DNA of 50,441 bases from Winogradskyella psychrotolerans (GTDB lineage Bacteria > Bacteroidota > Bacteroidia > Flavobacteriales > Flavobacteriaceae). Numbering within the stretch: position 1 is the first letter of the stretch; each line of letters starts with the position of its first letter. Location: positions 1 through 50,441 of the forward strand of contig NZ_JAHKPN010000053.1 in the NCBI RefSeq assembly GCF_018860545.1. The letters run 5' to 3'. Below, piece after piece: positions 6,510 to 15,680 of the stretch. The notes beneath the pieces are model-generated. The model worked only from the letters and a program-made list of their open reading frames with translations. It made no database searches and was not told the origin of the DNA. Made by a program: the position numbers and the translations under genes.

Positions 6510-7349
6510 ATGATAGCATTTAACAAAACCATTGCTTACACTAAAACATGGAAACACACCTTGTGGATCGCTTTATTAGTTGGTGCAATTCTCCCATTAT
6601 TACTTATTACTTTAGAGCCTTTTGATACCAGTAATAGTTTTTCTTATAAACACTTAAGGTTAGCAGGTTATGCGATTTGTATTGTACTGCCTATTCTCGT
6701 AGTTCACCCATTTGAAAATTATGTATATAAGCGGCAAGTGAAGCGTTGGTTTGTGCTAAATGAATTCCTTTATATACTTGTTACACTATTCTTAATATTT
6801 GTATGTTGTTTTTTCTATCACTTTTATGTGGTTAGTGGAGCTTCTACTTTAAACACATCTTATATCTGGGGTTTTATTGGAACGTTCGGATTGCCGTTTA
6901 CACCAATCATTGTGCCTTTGTGGTTGTATTTGCGTTCAAAGTATGGTGTAATTGAAGTGCCACTTCAAGATAAAAAGAATGTGATAGTAGAAAAAAGCAT
7001 AACGATTCAAGGCGAAAGTAAATCTGAAACCCTCACAATTTTAGAGTCGGATTTTATCTATGCGCAATCCCAACAAAATTATGTTGAAGTCTTTTATCTC
7101 ACAAAAGATGAGGTGCAACAAAAAATGTTAAGAAGTACACTTTCTAACATTATAAAACAATTACCAAATGCATGGCAAGTTCACCGTTCGTATTTAGTGA
7201 ATTTAGATTATTTAACAGCTGTAGAAGGAAATGCTAGGAAGCGTTTCATGAAAATTTCTCATATCGAAGAAAGTATCCCAATTTCCCAGAAGTACTATGC
7301 AGCCTTGTCTAAACGGCTTTCGGATTCGTCCCAAGACCTTCAATATTAG
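6510..7349 (+). CDS. Membrane-anchored LytTR DNA-binding protein
   Basis: The ATG at 6510 is preferred over a GTG two codons earlier. The 279-residue protein has four membrane helices in its first 150 residues (around 17-35, 51-66, 85-107 and 118-138), a linker and a C-terminal LytTR domain (about 170-275). That domain has the typical 'SDFIYAQSQQNYVEVFY' and 'QVHRSYLVNLDYLTAVEGNARKRFM' segments. There is no receiver domain or phosphoacceptor Asp, so it is not a classical response regulator. It presumably binds DNA from the membrane and senses a membrane signal directly. The next gene, a lipoprotein 104 nt downstream, is the most likely partner or target. Confidence 0.9.
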   Translation: MIAFNKTIAYTKTWKHTLWIALLVGAILPLLLITLEPFDTSNSFSYKHLRLAGYAICIVLPILVVHPFENYVYKRQVKRWFVLNEFLYILVTLFLIFVCCFFYHFYVVSGASTLNTSYIWGFIGTFGLPFTPIIVPLWLYLRSKYGVIEVPLQDKKNVIVEKSITIQGESKSETLTILESDFIYAQSQQNYVEVFYLTKDEVQQKMLRSTLSNIIKQLPNAWQVHRSYLVNLDYLTAVEGNARKRFMKISHIEESIPISQKYYAALSKRLSDSSQDLQY

Positions 7350-7453
7350 CCCTGAAGTTTCAATTTCGACACAAAATCCTCAGGTTCATCACACTCTTTT
7401 TTTTTAGTGGTTTTTATGCGTTCTATTTGTAGGGAACATTAAAAACAACACCA

Positions 7454-8671
7454 ATGAAAAATTTCAAAATCTTAAGCTTTACAATTTTAATCGTAGTATT
7501 AACGAGCTGTTCTTCGCGTAAATATGTTAACTATTTAAAAGACCATACCGAAGTGGTAGAAATGGCAGATACGCTTCAATTTAATTCCTTAGATGATGAC
7601 TTTTATAATAACAAACTCTTTTTTGTAGGAGAGGTTCACGAAGTAGCGTCATCACCACGAATTGATTATGCCATGTTCACGCAACTTAACGAGAAAGTAA
7701 ACATAGATATTTACTTAGCGGAGATGGATATTGCTCAAGGTTATTATCTTCAGAAGTATTTAGAAGGATCCGATGAACATGAATTAAAAGATATCCTTAA
7801 AGAATGGGTAGTTTATATCGGAAGTATCTCTGAGCAATACCGAAACAAATGGGTGAAAATGCGAACGTACTATGCCACACTTCCAGAAGCTTCTAAATTT
7901 CAGCTTGTGGCTATCGATAAAATTTCAGATTTCAATCTTTTAAGACAATTATTAAATGAGAAATTACCAGTAGTATATCAATCAACAATTCCAACAGATG
8001 ATGAAGAATTAATAATTTGGTCCGAACAGGAGTTAATTTCCATCATAGCGTCAGAAGAATCAAAGCTAACAATAGAGGATGCTAACCTTCTTAAAAACAT
8101 TCAATTTAATTTAGTTAACCATAAGAACATAAGGTCTAGAGATCAATTCATGTATCAAAATTTCAAAAGATATTACACTCAAAACCATTGGAAAGACGAA
8201 AATATTTATGGTGGTTTTGGATTTGCACACACTTTACAAGCCTATGATTATATGTTAGCAGGGAAAATAAAAAAGGATACTACGATGCCATATCATAATA
8301 AAATGGTAAGCATGAATGCCTTATATGTAGATTCTAAATTAACGGTAGACAGTAGAGCATTGCCAAAATTCATGCAAGATAAAGGTCAGGACTTTACACG
8401 ATTTAAGTATTCGCAAGATAATCGATTGTTCATGTATATTCAAGGTATAGCGGATTATAAACGTGTAACAGAACCAAATTCTATTAGCTTATTAAAATTA
8501 GACGCTAAAGATTCACCGTACTTAAATTCTACCCGAGGAACAAAGGTTAAGAAGCTCATCACTATTTGGGACGGATATGATATTTTAGAGGGTACAGCAA
8601 CCACAGATTACGCGCAATATGTGTTTTTTGTAAGAAATGCAGATTGGATTACGCCTGATGAAAGTATTTAA
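7454..8671 (+). CDS. Lipoprotein with erythromycin-esterase/ChaN-like features
   Basis: The 405-residue protein has a lipoprotein signal peptide with lipobox 'LTSC' (Cys19). The following domain contains 'FVGEVHEVASS' (around residue 56), 'YLAEMDIAQG' and 'GGFGFAHTLQAYDYM'. The GE-H, AEMD and GxxH pattern is like that of the EreA/ChaN/TIKI group, whose members bind or hydrolyse varied ligands with Glu/His residues. The match is by motif order only, so the family call is moderate. The second half (after about 285) has no recognised domain. It lies behind the membrane LytTR gene and in front of an intergenic repeat element. A surface or periplasmic hydrolase is the best guess. Confidence 0.7.
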   Translation: MKNFKILSFTILIVVLTSCSSRKYVNYLKDHTEVVEMADTLQFNSLDDDFYNNKLFFVGEVHEVASSPRIDYAMFTQLNEKVNIDIYLAEMDIAQGYYLQKYLEGSDEHELKDILKEWVVYIGSISEQYRNKWVKMRTYYATLPEASKFQLVAIDKISDFNLLRQLLNEKLPVVYQSTIPTDDEELIIWSEQELISIIASEESKLTIEDANLLKNIQFNLVNHKNIRSRDQFMYQNFKRYYTQNHWKDENIYGGFGFAHTLQAYDYMLAGKIKKDTTMPYHNKMVSMNALYVDSKLTVDSRALPKFMQDKGQDFTRFKYSQDNRLFMYIQGIADYKRVTEPNSISLLKLDAKDSPYLNSTRGTKVKKLITIWDGYDILEGTATTDYAQYVFFVRNADWITPDESI

Positions 8672-8735
8672 AAATTGATAGGCTTTAGGCGTAGATGATA
8701 ATCAATAGATTTTCAGTAACAATTAAGCTTTGCTT

Positions 8736-8813
8736 TGTCATTTCGAACGCATGTGAGAAATCCCATAATTTGAATTGATTACTGTGATGAGATTCTTTTA
8801 ACCTCGGAATGAC
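8736..8813. repeat. Degenerate palindromic dispersed repeat (REP-like)
   Basis: The left end TGTCATTTCGAACGCATGTG and the right end ending in ACCTCGGAATGAC are imperfect inverted copies of each other, with GAGAAATCCC and GAGATTC inside. Elements of the form GTCATTTCGA...GAGAAATCTC...TCGAAATGAC are common between genes in Bacteroidota. This looks like an old, decayed copy; only one is present in the window. Confidence 0.6.
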
Positions 8814-8849
8814 TACCGCATGTAGTTTTTATGATGGTGCTAAGTTTTT

Positions 8850-8877
8850 AACCCTGAGTCTTGGACTTGGGGTTTTT
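8850..8877 (+). terminator. Terminator after the ChaN/EreA-like lipoprotein gene
   Basis: AACCCTGAGTC and GACTTGGGGTT form an 11-bp stem with two G-T pairs and a TTG loop, followed by TTT. Confidence 0.6.
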
Positions 8878-9000
8878 AATTGAATTCTTTTGCTTATCGT
8901 ATGGATAAACAATGTTTTGATTCTGTTTAAATTATAATTTAGTAAGTTTTATAAAGAAACAAATTAAATATATATTGCAGGATGGTGTAAGTTTACTAAA

Positions 9001-10845
9001 ATGTCTATCTCTTTTATGAATTCTATGTTTAGGGTATCAATATTAATTCTTTTAATGTGTGTGTATGCCCTTGGTTTTACCCAAGATATGCATATAAAAT
9101 CGAAGTCAGAACACATTCAGATTCTTAAAGATTCATCTTTTACAAATCAGATTACGATTCATTTTCCATATAGCGATGAACCACGGTTGTATCCAATTTT
9201 CTACGATACAGAGTTAGAAAAAGTTTCAGATATCCAGCTTTTTGAAATCAAAGGAAGGCGCTTAAAAAAAATAACTTTAAAAAAGATTAAAGAAGAGCAA
9301 GTTAATTTAGATTATATAACGAGTCAAAAGGTGAAATCTGTTTTTATTCCGGCAGAAACAGAAGTGCAGTTAATTTATAAGGTATCCTGCAGAGAACTTA
9401 TGTATTTTTCTAGTTTGCCGTTGTTTTCATATAATCAGATTGACACCTTAAATTATAAGATAGATGTTCCTAATGAGTTTGTGCTAAACCACAATACTAT
9501 TCATAAAGACCTAATAACATCTCACTCTATAGATTCTATGCATTCTGAGCATGGTTATCAATGGAAAGTCAAGGTGGCACCGATGAAAGTAGAGCCAGAC
9601 CCTTTGCAGTTTTTTGGGATTTATAAAAACATGAAAGTACCATTAATGCGTGTTTTAGTTATGCCAAAATCATATGAAAACCAGTCTACTAAATATATGA
9701 ACGATTGGTATTTTAAAAATGTTCTACCACAAAAAGGTTTAAATACAGCGGTGAGACAAAAATTAGATGAATTAACCTATAATGTTTCAGATTCTTTAGA
9801 AGTGGTTAATATCATTTACGATTACGTGAGGACTAATTTTAAATATGTAGCTATAGAAATAGGGATGGGAGCATTTATTCCGACGCATAGTAATACTGTT
9901 TTTTCTAACAAAGAAGGCGATTGTAAGGATCTTTCAAACTTTTTGTCAGAAGCATTACGCTATAAAGGTATTCATTGCGATTTGGCTTTGGCTGCAACTT
10001 TTGATCATATTAGTGATTGTGACTTTCCTTCGTTAAGTTCTGCTAATCATGTGATTTGTGTAGCGTATATTGATGATGAAAAACTATTGTTAGATCCCAC
10101 AGACCCTATTCATGTGCAAGGTACACCAGTACAAAGCTTGCAAGATCGTACCATTTTAATTGTGAATGCAGAGGGTGGTGATTTTTATAAGGTTGAGCGT
10201 TTTAAACCAGAAGAGAACAAAATTAAGTACCAATTAAATTTAAAAATTAATCCTACTAATGATTTAATTGAAGGGACAGTTCAAATAGATTATACAGGGG
10301 TTTCAGGGAATTATTTAAGACGTATTCAAGATTATGAAGATCAAAAGGATTTTGCTACATTTAGTAATACGTTTTTTGAAGAGATTTTAGGAAATCAAAA
10401 ACTATCTAATTTGGTTATCTCAGATGTGCCAAAGGAATTAGATTTTAAAAGTGATATTTCTATTAATGGAAAAACGTTTAGCGATGGTGTGAATAGGTAT
10501 TTGTTTATTGATTTTCTGCCAAGACTTATAGATTCAGAAAGTAGAGAAACATTAATAGAGGGAACGTATTTAAATAATACCTTTAATAAAATTGTCACTG
10601 CAAAAATAAAATTAAACGAGGCTATAGACTTATTTGAACCTATAACGTATAATTATGAGGAAGAAGGAATGTCATTGCGATTTACTGTTAGTGCTATTTC
10701 TAATTTAGAAATTGAATGTTATTACGATTTTAGCCTTAATCATATTTTTGTGGAAAAGGAAAATATCGATCCAATTAATAAAATATTGAATTCATTTAAA
10801 ACAATAATTAATGAACCGATTGTTCTTAAGAAACTTAAAGATTAG
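9001..10845 (+). CDS. DUF3857/transglutaminase-like exported protein
   Basis: The 614-residue protein has an N-terminal signal peptide (hydrophobic 11-26), an N-terminal DUF3857 beta domain (about 30-240), a transglutaminase-like core (about 255-370) and a C-terminal beta-rich domain. The core keeps the papain-like triad: Cys308 in 'KEGDCKDLSNFLSEALR', His350 in 'SSANHVICVAYID' and Asp365 in 'LLLDPTDP'. It may therefore be an active cysteine protease or transpeptidase. Such proteins are common in the periplasm of Bacteroidota, and their substrates are unknown. Its last 35 nt overlap the start of a second DUF3857-type gene, so the two are translationally coupled and probably work together. Confidence 0.85.
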   Translation: MSISFMNSMFRVSILILLMCVYALGFTQDMHIKSKSEHIQILKDSSFTNQITIHFPYSDEPRLYPIFYDTELEKVSDIQLFEIKGRRLKKITLKKIKEEQVNLDYITSQKVKSVFIPAETEVQLIYKVSCRELMYFSSLPLFSYNQIDTLNYKIDVPNEFVLNHNTIHKDLITSHSIDSMHSEHGYQWKVKVAPMKVEPDPLQFFGIYKNMKVPLMRVLVMPKSYENQSTKYMNDWYFKNVLPQKGLNTAVRQKLDELTYNVSDSLEVVNIIYDYVRTNFKYVAIEIGMGAFIPTHSNTVFSNKEGDCKDLSNFLSEALRYKGIHCDLALAATFDHISDCDFPSLSSANHVICVAYIDDEKLLLDPTDPIHVQGTPVQSLQDRTILIVNAEGGDFYKVERFKPEENKIKYQLNLKINPTNDLIEGTVQIDYTGVSGNYLRRIQDYEDQKDFATFSNTFFEEILGNQKLSNLVISDVPKELDFKSDISINGKTFSDGVNRYLFIDFLPRLIDSESRETLIEGTYLNNTFNKIVTAKIKLNEAIDLFEPITYNYEEEGMSLRFTVSAISNLEIECYYDFSLNHIFVEKENIDPINKILNSFKTIINEPIVLKKLKD

Positions 10846-12835
10846 TGTAATTTTTATAAGTTTAAGTCTTCTTTTTATGAGTCTTAAACCTTTAGAATTT
10901 AAAACAGAAGACCCATTTACGGAACTTTGTAAAAACTCAGATGCTTATTATTTACATTCTTACAAAGATGTTACTTATGGAAAAAACTGGATGAGATACA
11001 AAATGTATGTCTCTGTTAATAATAAACTTGTTGTTAATACAACCAAAGGAGTAGAAGATTATGCGTTTCTGAATTTAGACGAATATGTGAGTAACCATTT
11101 AAAGTCCATTAAAATTAGAACTTTAAAAGCAGATGGCTCTGTTGTAGAGTTAGATTCTAGTTTGGTCTTTAAACGAAGTTCTAAAAAAGAAAGATTTGGT
11201 GATATAAGCTATCCTGTGCCTGCAGTAGAACCTGGTGATACCATAGAGACCTCGTATGTGTATTATAAAAACTTGAAAGAGTCAGAGTTGTTAAATTATG
11301 TTGATTTATATTCGGAATTACCGAGTATAAATTCGCAATACTCAGTAAAAACGGCTCGAGATATGACGGTACGTTATAAAGTGTATAACGATTTCCCAAA
11401 GCCCAAAATAGTTGTAAATGACTCAATGGTGTATTTGCAATTTTCAAAAGATAAAATTGAAGGTATTGTAGTTAATGATTTGTACTGTTTACCATGTGAA
11501 AAGCCATACTTTTATTACGCATTAGAAAATAAAGACAGTGAACTAAAAACTTGGAAAGATGTCTATAATTTAGAGTTTAATTTTCTAACGCAACCAATGG
11601 CCTTAGATTCTGATAGGTCATCGTATTACAAAAGATGGAAGCGTAGAGTGCTTGGCACAGCTCAAGATAGTTCTAAATACTACAAGTTTAATATATTATA
11701 TAATGAAGTATTAAGTAACTTTACGATGCAACCGACTAATGAAGATGAGTTTATAAAATCTAATGGTTACTTTTTAAAGGAACAAAGATTCGATCCGTTT
11801 AGTATTAGACGTTTTTACAGACAGTTATTAGAAGATTTAGAAATTGACTATTGGGCGGTGTTCGGAAGAGAAAAACGTTTGGGGCCAATAGATAAGCACT
11901 TAATTAGAAAGGGAGAATTCGCACACATATTTTTTGCCTTCGAAAATGAGGATGGTCATTTAAAATTCTTGTATCCACATGAGGATTTTTATATGTATCA
12001 AATTGATGAAATCCCCACACAACTATATAGCACAGAGGCTGTGTTAGTTAAGCCGTTCTATAGTGGTAAGAAGAAAAGAAAGGATAAGTTTATTGATAGA
12101 GATTTAGAGCTAGCAGAGGTTGATTCTGTATCAGTAAGTGTTATAGGTTTACCAGAAATGAATTCATATCAAAACACTATTAATCAAACAATTTATGGCA
12201 CTGTGGATATTGAGCAAAAAACGACCTCCTTTAAATACCGGTTTAGAGCTTCGGGTGGACCCTCTACAGAGTTAAGATCCTTTTTTAGTATGCTCGATCA
12301 AAATGAAGAAATAAGTAATTTTTATGATTCTTTAACTGAGTATGAAGGAGAGGATAACACCATTCAAATTGATACGGTCTTAAATAGAACATTAAATAGG
12401 GATAAGCCGTTTGCTTATATAATTAATGGGGAAGGTACCTTGAATAATGCGGTGACTTTTATTAATGATAGTTTAGTGAGTCTTTCTATTGATAAATTAA
12501 TCAATCACAAAACGTTAGAGACTAGTTCTGAAACTTCGGATTTAAGTTATTTTTTGGATTTTGAATATTCTGATATCTTAATATTTAATTTAAAATTCCC
12601 ATGCGCAATTGAAATCTTAGGTATGGAGGATAGTAATATTAATTATAATTCTGATATTGGGGAATATACATTTAAGCTTAAAAAGAATCAGGACAACCAA
12701 CTTAAGATGGATTCCTATTACAATATCCTTGAGAGTACAATTCCTAGTGAGAAATTTGAAGACTTGAAATTATTAAATGAACAAGTGAAAAACGCAAAAA
12801 ATAAAAGGTTGATTATTAAATTAAAATCAACATAA
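10811..12835 (+). CDS. DUF3857-type protein with a degenerate transglutaminase core
   Basis: The 674-residue protein starts inside the previous gene (35-nt overlap) and has a signal anchor or signal peptide at residues 8-26. The N-terminal half matches the DUF3857 pattern ('YAFLNLDEYVSNHLKSIKI', 'PAVEPGDTIETSYVYY'). In the middle, 'RFDPFSIRRFYRQLLEDLEI' stands where the Cys-bearing 'GDCKD...' helix should be, with no Cys. The segment 'GEFAHIFFAFENEDGHLKF' followed by 'YPHED' occupies the His/Asp positions. It is therefore best seen as a catalytically dead partner of the upstream enzyme; this rests on my own alignment by eye. The C-terminal part is beta-rich. No terminator is visible, and a long spacer to ychF follows. 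Confidence 0.8.
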   Translation: MNRLFLRNLKISVIFISLSLLFMSLKPLEFKTEDPFTELCKNSDAYYLHSYKDVTYGKNWMRYKMYVSVNNKLVVNTTKGVEDYAFLNLDEYVSNHLKSIKIRTLKADGSVVELDSSLVFKRSSKKERFGDISYPVPAVEPGDTIETSYVYYKNLKESELLNYVDLYSELPSINSQYSVKTARDMTVRYKVYNDFPKPKIVVNDSMVYLQFSKDKIEGIVVNDLYCLPCEKPYFYYALENKDSELKTWKDVYNLEFNFLTQPMALDSDRSSYYKRWKRRVLGTAQDSSKYYKFNILYNEVLSNFTMQPTNEDEFIKSNGYFLKEQRFDPFSIRRFYRQLLEDLEIDYWAVFGREKRLGPIDKHLIRKGEFAHIFFAFENEDGHLKFLYPHEDFYMYQIDEIPTQLYSTEAVLVKPFYSGKKKRKDKFIDRDLELAEVDSVSVSVIGLPEMNSYQNTINQTIYGTVDIEQKTTSFKYRFRASGGPSTELRSFFSMLDQNEEISNFYDSLTEYEGEDNTIQIDTVLNRTLNRDKPFAYIINGEGTLNNAVTFINDSLVSLSIDKLINHKTLETSSETSDLSYFLDFEYSDILIFNLKFPCAIEILGMEDSNINYNSDIGEYTFKLKKNQDNQLKMDSYYNILESTIPSEKFEDLKLLNEQVKNAKNKRLIIKLKST

Positions 12836-12886
12836 TGCTGTTTTTGCTTCCGTATAGTTAAAGTGAGTTAAAATGGCACTATGATT

Positions 12887-12933
12887 ATGTTCTATTAAAC
12901 TTAATTGTAATGTGTCTCATTAATATAGAACAT
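12887..12933. repeat. Inverted repeat between the DUF3857 pair and ychF
   Basis: ATGTTCTAT (12887-12895) and ATAGAACAT (12925-12933) are perfect 9-bp inverted copies, 29 nt apart, in a 299-nt spacer without any other recognised gene. It is too long-looped and T-poor for a terminator; a regulatory role is only possible. Confidence 0.35.
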
Positions 12934-13071
12934 GAGTAGTCTACGGTGGATTTTACTTTTTTATAAATAGAAGATGCGTTAAACGATTCGTTTCTTAAAT
13001 GCGGTGTAGAACTAAAAATCCTAACACTAATCATTTAAAAAAAATATAATCTAACTATTCCACTAATTAAC

Positions 13072-13079
13072 TACATTTG
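13072..13079 (+). promoter_or_regulatory. -7 promoter element of ychF
   Basis: TACATTTG matches TAnnTTTG exactly and lies 55 nt before the ychF start codon, just ahead of a leader hairpin. Confidence 0.55.
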
Positions 13080-13096
13080 CAATCGCAAAAAAGAGA

Positions 13097-13114
13097 TTTC
13101 CGTATTGGCGGAAA
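13097..13114 (+). other. 5'-leader hairpin upstream of ychF
   Basis: TTTCCG and CGGAAA form a 6-bp stem with a TATTGG loop, 20 nt before the start codon. The same AGATTTCCG...CGGAAA arrangement lies before doxX (947-964). Confidence 0.5.
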
Positions 13115-13134
13115 CTACTAAATAAATTTACTCG

Positions 13135-14229
13135 ATGAAAGCTGGAATTGTAGGATTACCAAACGTAGGAAAATCAACCTTATTTAACTGTTTATCTAAT
13201 GCTAAAGCGCAAAGTGCTAACTTTCCGTTTTGTACCATTGAACCTAATATTGGTGTGGTGAATGTGCCAGATCCAAGATTGCAAAAGTTAGAAGAATTGG
13301 TAAAGCCAGAACGCGTGTTGCCAGCAACCGTAGAGATTGTGGATATCGCAGGTTTGGTTAAAGGGGCTTCTAAAGGTGAGGGCTTAGGAAATCAGTTTTT
13401 AGCTAATATTAGAGAAACTGATGCTATTTTGCATGTATTGCGTTGTTTTGATAATGACAATATTGTTCATGTAGATGGCAACATTAACCCGATTAGAGAT
13501 AAGGAGACTATTGATATGGAATTGCAGTTAAAGGATTTAGAAACTGCAGAGAAGAAATTGGAAAAAGTAAAACGTGCTGCTAAAACAGGAAATAAAGAAG
13601 CGCAAAAAGAAGAAGCGGTACTTTTAAAAATAAAAGAAAACCTTGAAGCAGGTATTTCTGTTAGAGCATTAGAATTTTCTGAAGAAGATTACGAAGACTA
13701 CGTAAAACCATCTCAATTTATCACAGATAAACCTGTAATGTACGTTTGTAATGTTGATGAAGGGGCTGCAACTACTGGAAATGCATACGTTGAAAAAGTG
13801 AGAGAAGCTGTTAAAGATGAAAACGCTGAGGTTTTAGTGTTAGCTGTCGGTACAGAAGCAGATATTAATGAGTTAGACGATTACGAAGAGCGTCAAATGT
13901 TCTTAGCTGATATCGGATTAGAAGAACCAGGTTCTGCAAAGTTGATTCGTTCTGCGTATAAGTTACTCAATCAACAAACGTATTTTACGGCTGGAGTTAA
14001 AGAAGTAAGAGCATGGACAGTTAATGTTGGTGCAACTGGTCCTCAAGCAGCTGGTGTTATTCATACGGATTTTGAAAAAGGATTCATTAGAGCAGAGGTA
14101 ATTGCTTATGATGATTATGTGCAATACGGAAGCGAGGCTAAAGTAAAAGAAGCTGGTAAAATGAAAGTAGAAGGGAAGAATTACATTGTTAAGGATGGCG
14201 ATGTTATGCATTTCTTGTTTAATGTGTAA
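13135..14229 (+). CDS. ychF: YchF/Ola1-type P-loop ATPase
   Basis: The 364-residue protein has the full YchF architecture. An Obg-type G domain carries the P-loop 'GLPNVGKST' (residues 7-15), switch region '[12 protein letters not shown]' and G3 '[17 protein letters not shown]'. A helical coiled-coil insert rich in Lys and Glu follows (about 125-170). A C-terminal TGS domain comes last ('[31 protein letters not shown]', '[18 protein letters not shown]'). YchF binds ribosomes and prefers ATP over GTP; it is linked to stress responses and translation. Length and ends match the family exactly. It has its own promoter and leader hairpin; the downstream membrane protein gene starts 9 nt after the stop and may be co-transcribed. 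Confidence 0.97.
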   Translation: MKAGIVGLPNVGKSTLFNCLSNAKAQSANFPFCTIEPNIGVVNVPDPRLQKLEELVKPERVLPATVEIVDIAGLVKGASKGEGLGNQFLANIRETDAILHVLRCFDNDNIVHVDGNINPIRDKETIDMELQLKDLETAEKKLEKVKRAAKTGNKEAQKEEAVLLKIKENLEAGISVRALEFSEEDYEDYVKPSQFITDKPVMYVCNVDEGAATTGNAYVEKVREAVKDENAEVLVLAVGTEADINELDDYEERQMFLADIGLEEPGSAKLIRSAYKLLNQQTYFTAGVKEVRAWTVNVGATGPQAAGVIHTDFEKGFIRAEVIAYDDYVQYGSEAKVKEAGKMKVEGKNYIVKDGDVMHFLFNV

Positions 14230-14238
14230 CTTGCACAA

Positions 14239-15651
14239 ATGATAAAGGATTTAAAAAAGATAAGCTTTAAAACGATTTTATTTTTTTTGGTGTGTGTCTT
14301 AGTTGTAGAGTTTCTACTGCTAAAACAGACACCTTTTTTTTGGGATGGCATTACTAAATCATCGCGTGCGAGTTGGATTTACGCCAATGGACTAACCGAA
14401 TTTATTGTCCCTACTGAATATAACTCCGGACACCCTCCATTGTGGATTACCTTATTGGCTTTGTTTTGGACCATTTTTGAAAAAGCCCTTTGGTCATCAC
14501 GATTATTATTGTTGTTAGTAAATATTGGTGTCGTTTGGCAATTAATATTATTTTGTAAATCTAATTTTTTAAAAACGGTTTCGGTTTTTGCAGTTTTACT
14601 AGTGTGTTTAGAACCTACCTTTGTAGCACAAACTACTAATTTAAACAACGATATGTTGCTGTTGTTTTTTACCCTACTAGGATTAAATACGCTCATTAAA
14701 TCTCAACAATTCTTTTTTGCGTTGGCATTATCGGGTTTGCTATTTACTAATCTTAGAGGTATTTATGCGGTTATAGCTATAGCTTTAATTCATGTTGTCT
14801 ACACACGATTAAAATTAATTAAAAATGCAAAACCCATCTATTGGGGGTACGTGTTTGCGTTCATAAGTTTTGCCGTGTTTTGTTGGTTTCAATATGAAAA
14901 ATTAGGTTGGTTTTTAATTTCTCAGAATGAAAACTATAACGCACATAGGCAATCTGTAGGTTTAAAACAGTGGTTTGTTAATAGTGTTGTATACGCTAAG
15001 TGCTTTCTAGAATACGGACGTTTTATTATTGCTGTATTTTTAATACCCTTATTGGTGAAATACTTAAAAGACAAATCAAATAGATCAATTAAAATCGATA
15101 GAATAGCTATAGGCTTTTTGGTATTTGCGTTCGTGCTTTTTGTCGGTATGGTGCCTTTTTCTAATCCGTTTGGTGATCGGTATTTTATGATTTGCTATTT
15201 GTTGGCAATTATTTTGCTTATCAACTTAATTGCACATTATAATTTGGCTAAAAAACCATTGCTTTATGCTACAATGATCCTTATGTTTATTTCTGGTCAT
15301 TTTTGGATTTATCCTGCAACGATTTCTCAATCTTGGGATGGATCTTTAGCATATTTAAATAGTTACAAGGTCGAAGACCAAATGGAGCGTTATATTGATT
15401 CTGCTGGAATTAAGCCTTCTAGAATAGGAACGCGAATTCTATTGAATGCACGAAACTATTCGGAGTTTAAAGTATTGACAGAAGCGGATCGTTATGCGGA
15501 TTTTAATACAGCGTCCAATGCCTTCATATTACTTTCTAATATAGATAATCAGACTAAAGACGAAGAACTCCATGAAATTATGTCGAATTGGGAATTGGTA
15601 AAGCGATATTCACAATTAGGGGTTTTTATGGAATTGTATAAAAAACAATAA
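14239..15651 (+). CDS. Polytopic membrane protein, GT39/PMT-like glycosyltransferase
   Basis: The 470-residue protein has about ten to twelve membrane helices. Near the start, 'TPFFWDGITKSSRASW' and 'EYNSGHPPLW' sit in the first extracytoplasmic loop. An acidic residue followed by a GHPPLW-type motif is typical of the PMT_2/ArnT group (GT-C fold), which move sugars from polyprenyl-phosphate carriers onto lipids or proteins outside the membrane. A short soluble C-terminal part follows (from about 375). It starts 9 nt after ychF, but no functional link is evident. The GT-C call rests on topology and this loop, so the acceptor cannot be named. Confidence 0.75.
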   Translation: MIKDLKKISFKTILFFLVCVLVVEFLLLKQTPFFWDGITKSSRASWIYANGLTEFIVPTEYNSGHPPLWITLLALFWTIFEKALWSSRLLLLLVNIGVVWQLILFCKSNFLKTVSVFAVLLVCLEPTFVAQTTNLNNDMLLLFFTLLGLNTLIKSQQFFFALALSGLLFTNLRGIYAVIAIALIHVVYTRLKLIKNAKPIYWGYVFAFISFAVFCWFQYEKLGWFLISQNENYNAHRQSVGLKQWFVNSVVYAKCFLEYGRFIIAVFLIPLLVKYLKDKSNRSIKIDRIAIGFLVFAFVLFVGMVPFSNPFGDRYFMICYLLAIILLINLIAHYNLAKKPLLYATMILMFISGHFWIYPATISQSWDGSLAYLNSYKVEDQMERYIDSAGIKPSRIGTRILLNARNYSEFKVLTEADRYADFNTASNAFILLSNIDNQTKDEELHEIMSNWELVKRYSQLGVFMELYKKQ

Positions 15652-15680
15652 GACATTTTAATGCTTTAATTAATAGAATC

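Larger units (their letters stand above)
8672..9000. other. Intergenic region with a dispersed repeat and a terminator
   Basis: No gene is visible. The stretch holds a degenerate palindromic repeat (8736-8813), a terminator-like hairpin (8850-8877) and an A/T-rich leader before the DUF3857 gene. No TAnnTTTG box was found in the last 100 nt. Confidence 0.6.

Noticed and set aside
7422..7429. TCTATTTG before the EreA/ChaN-like lipoprotein gene as a fourth site of the phased regulon
   Set aside because: No -7 box lies 33 nt downstream (that position is the start codon) and no companion motif is found 21 or 42 bp upstream; it is more likely a weak -7 box itself.
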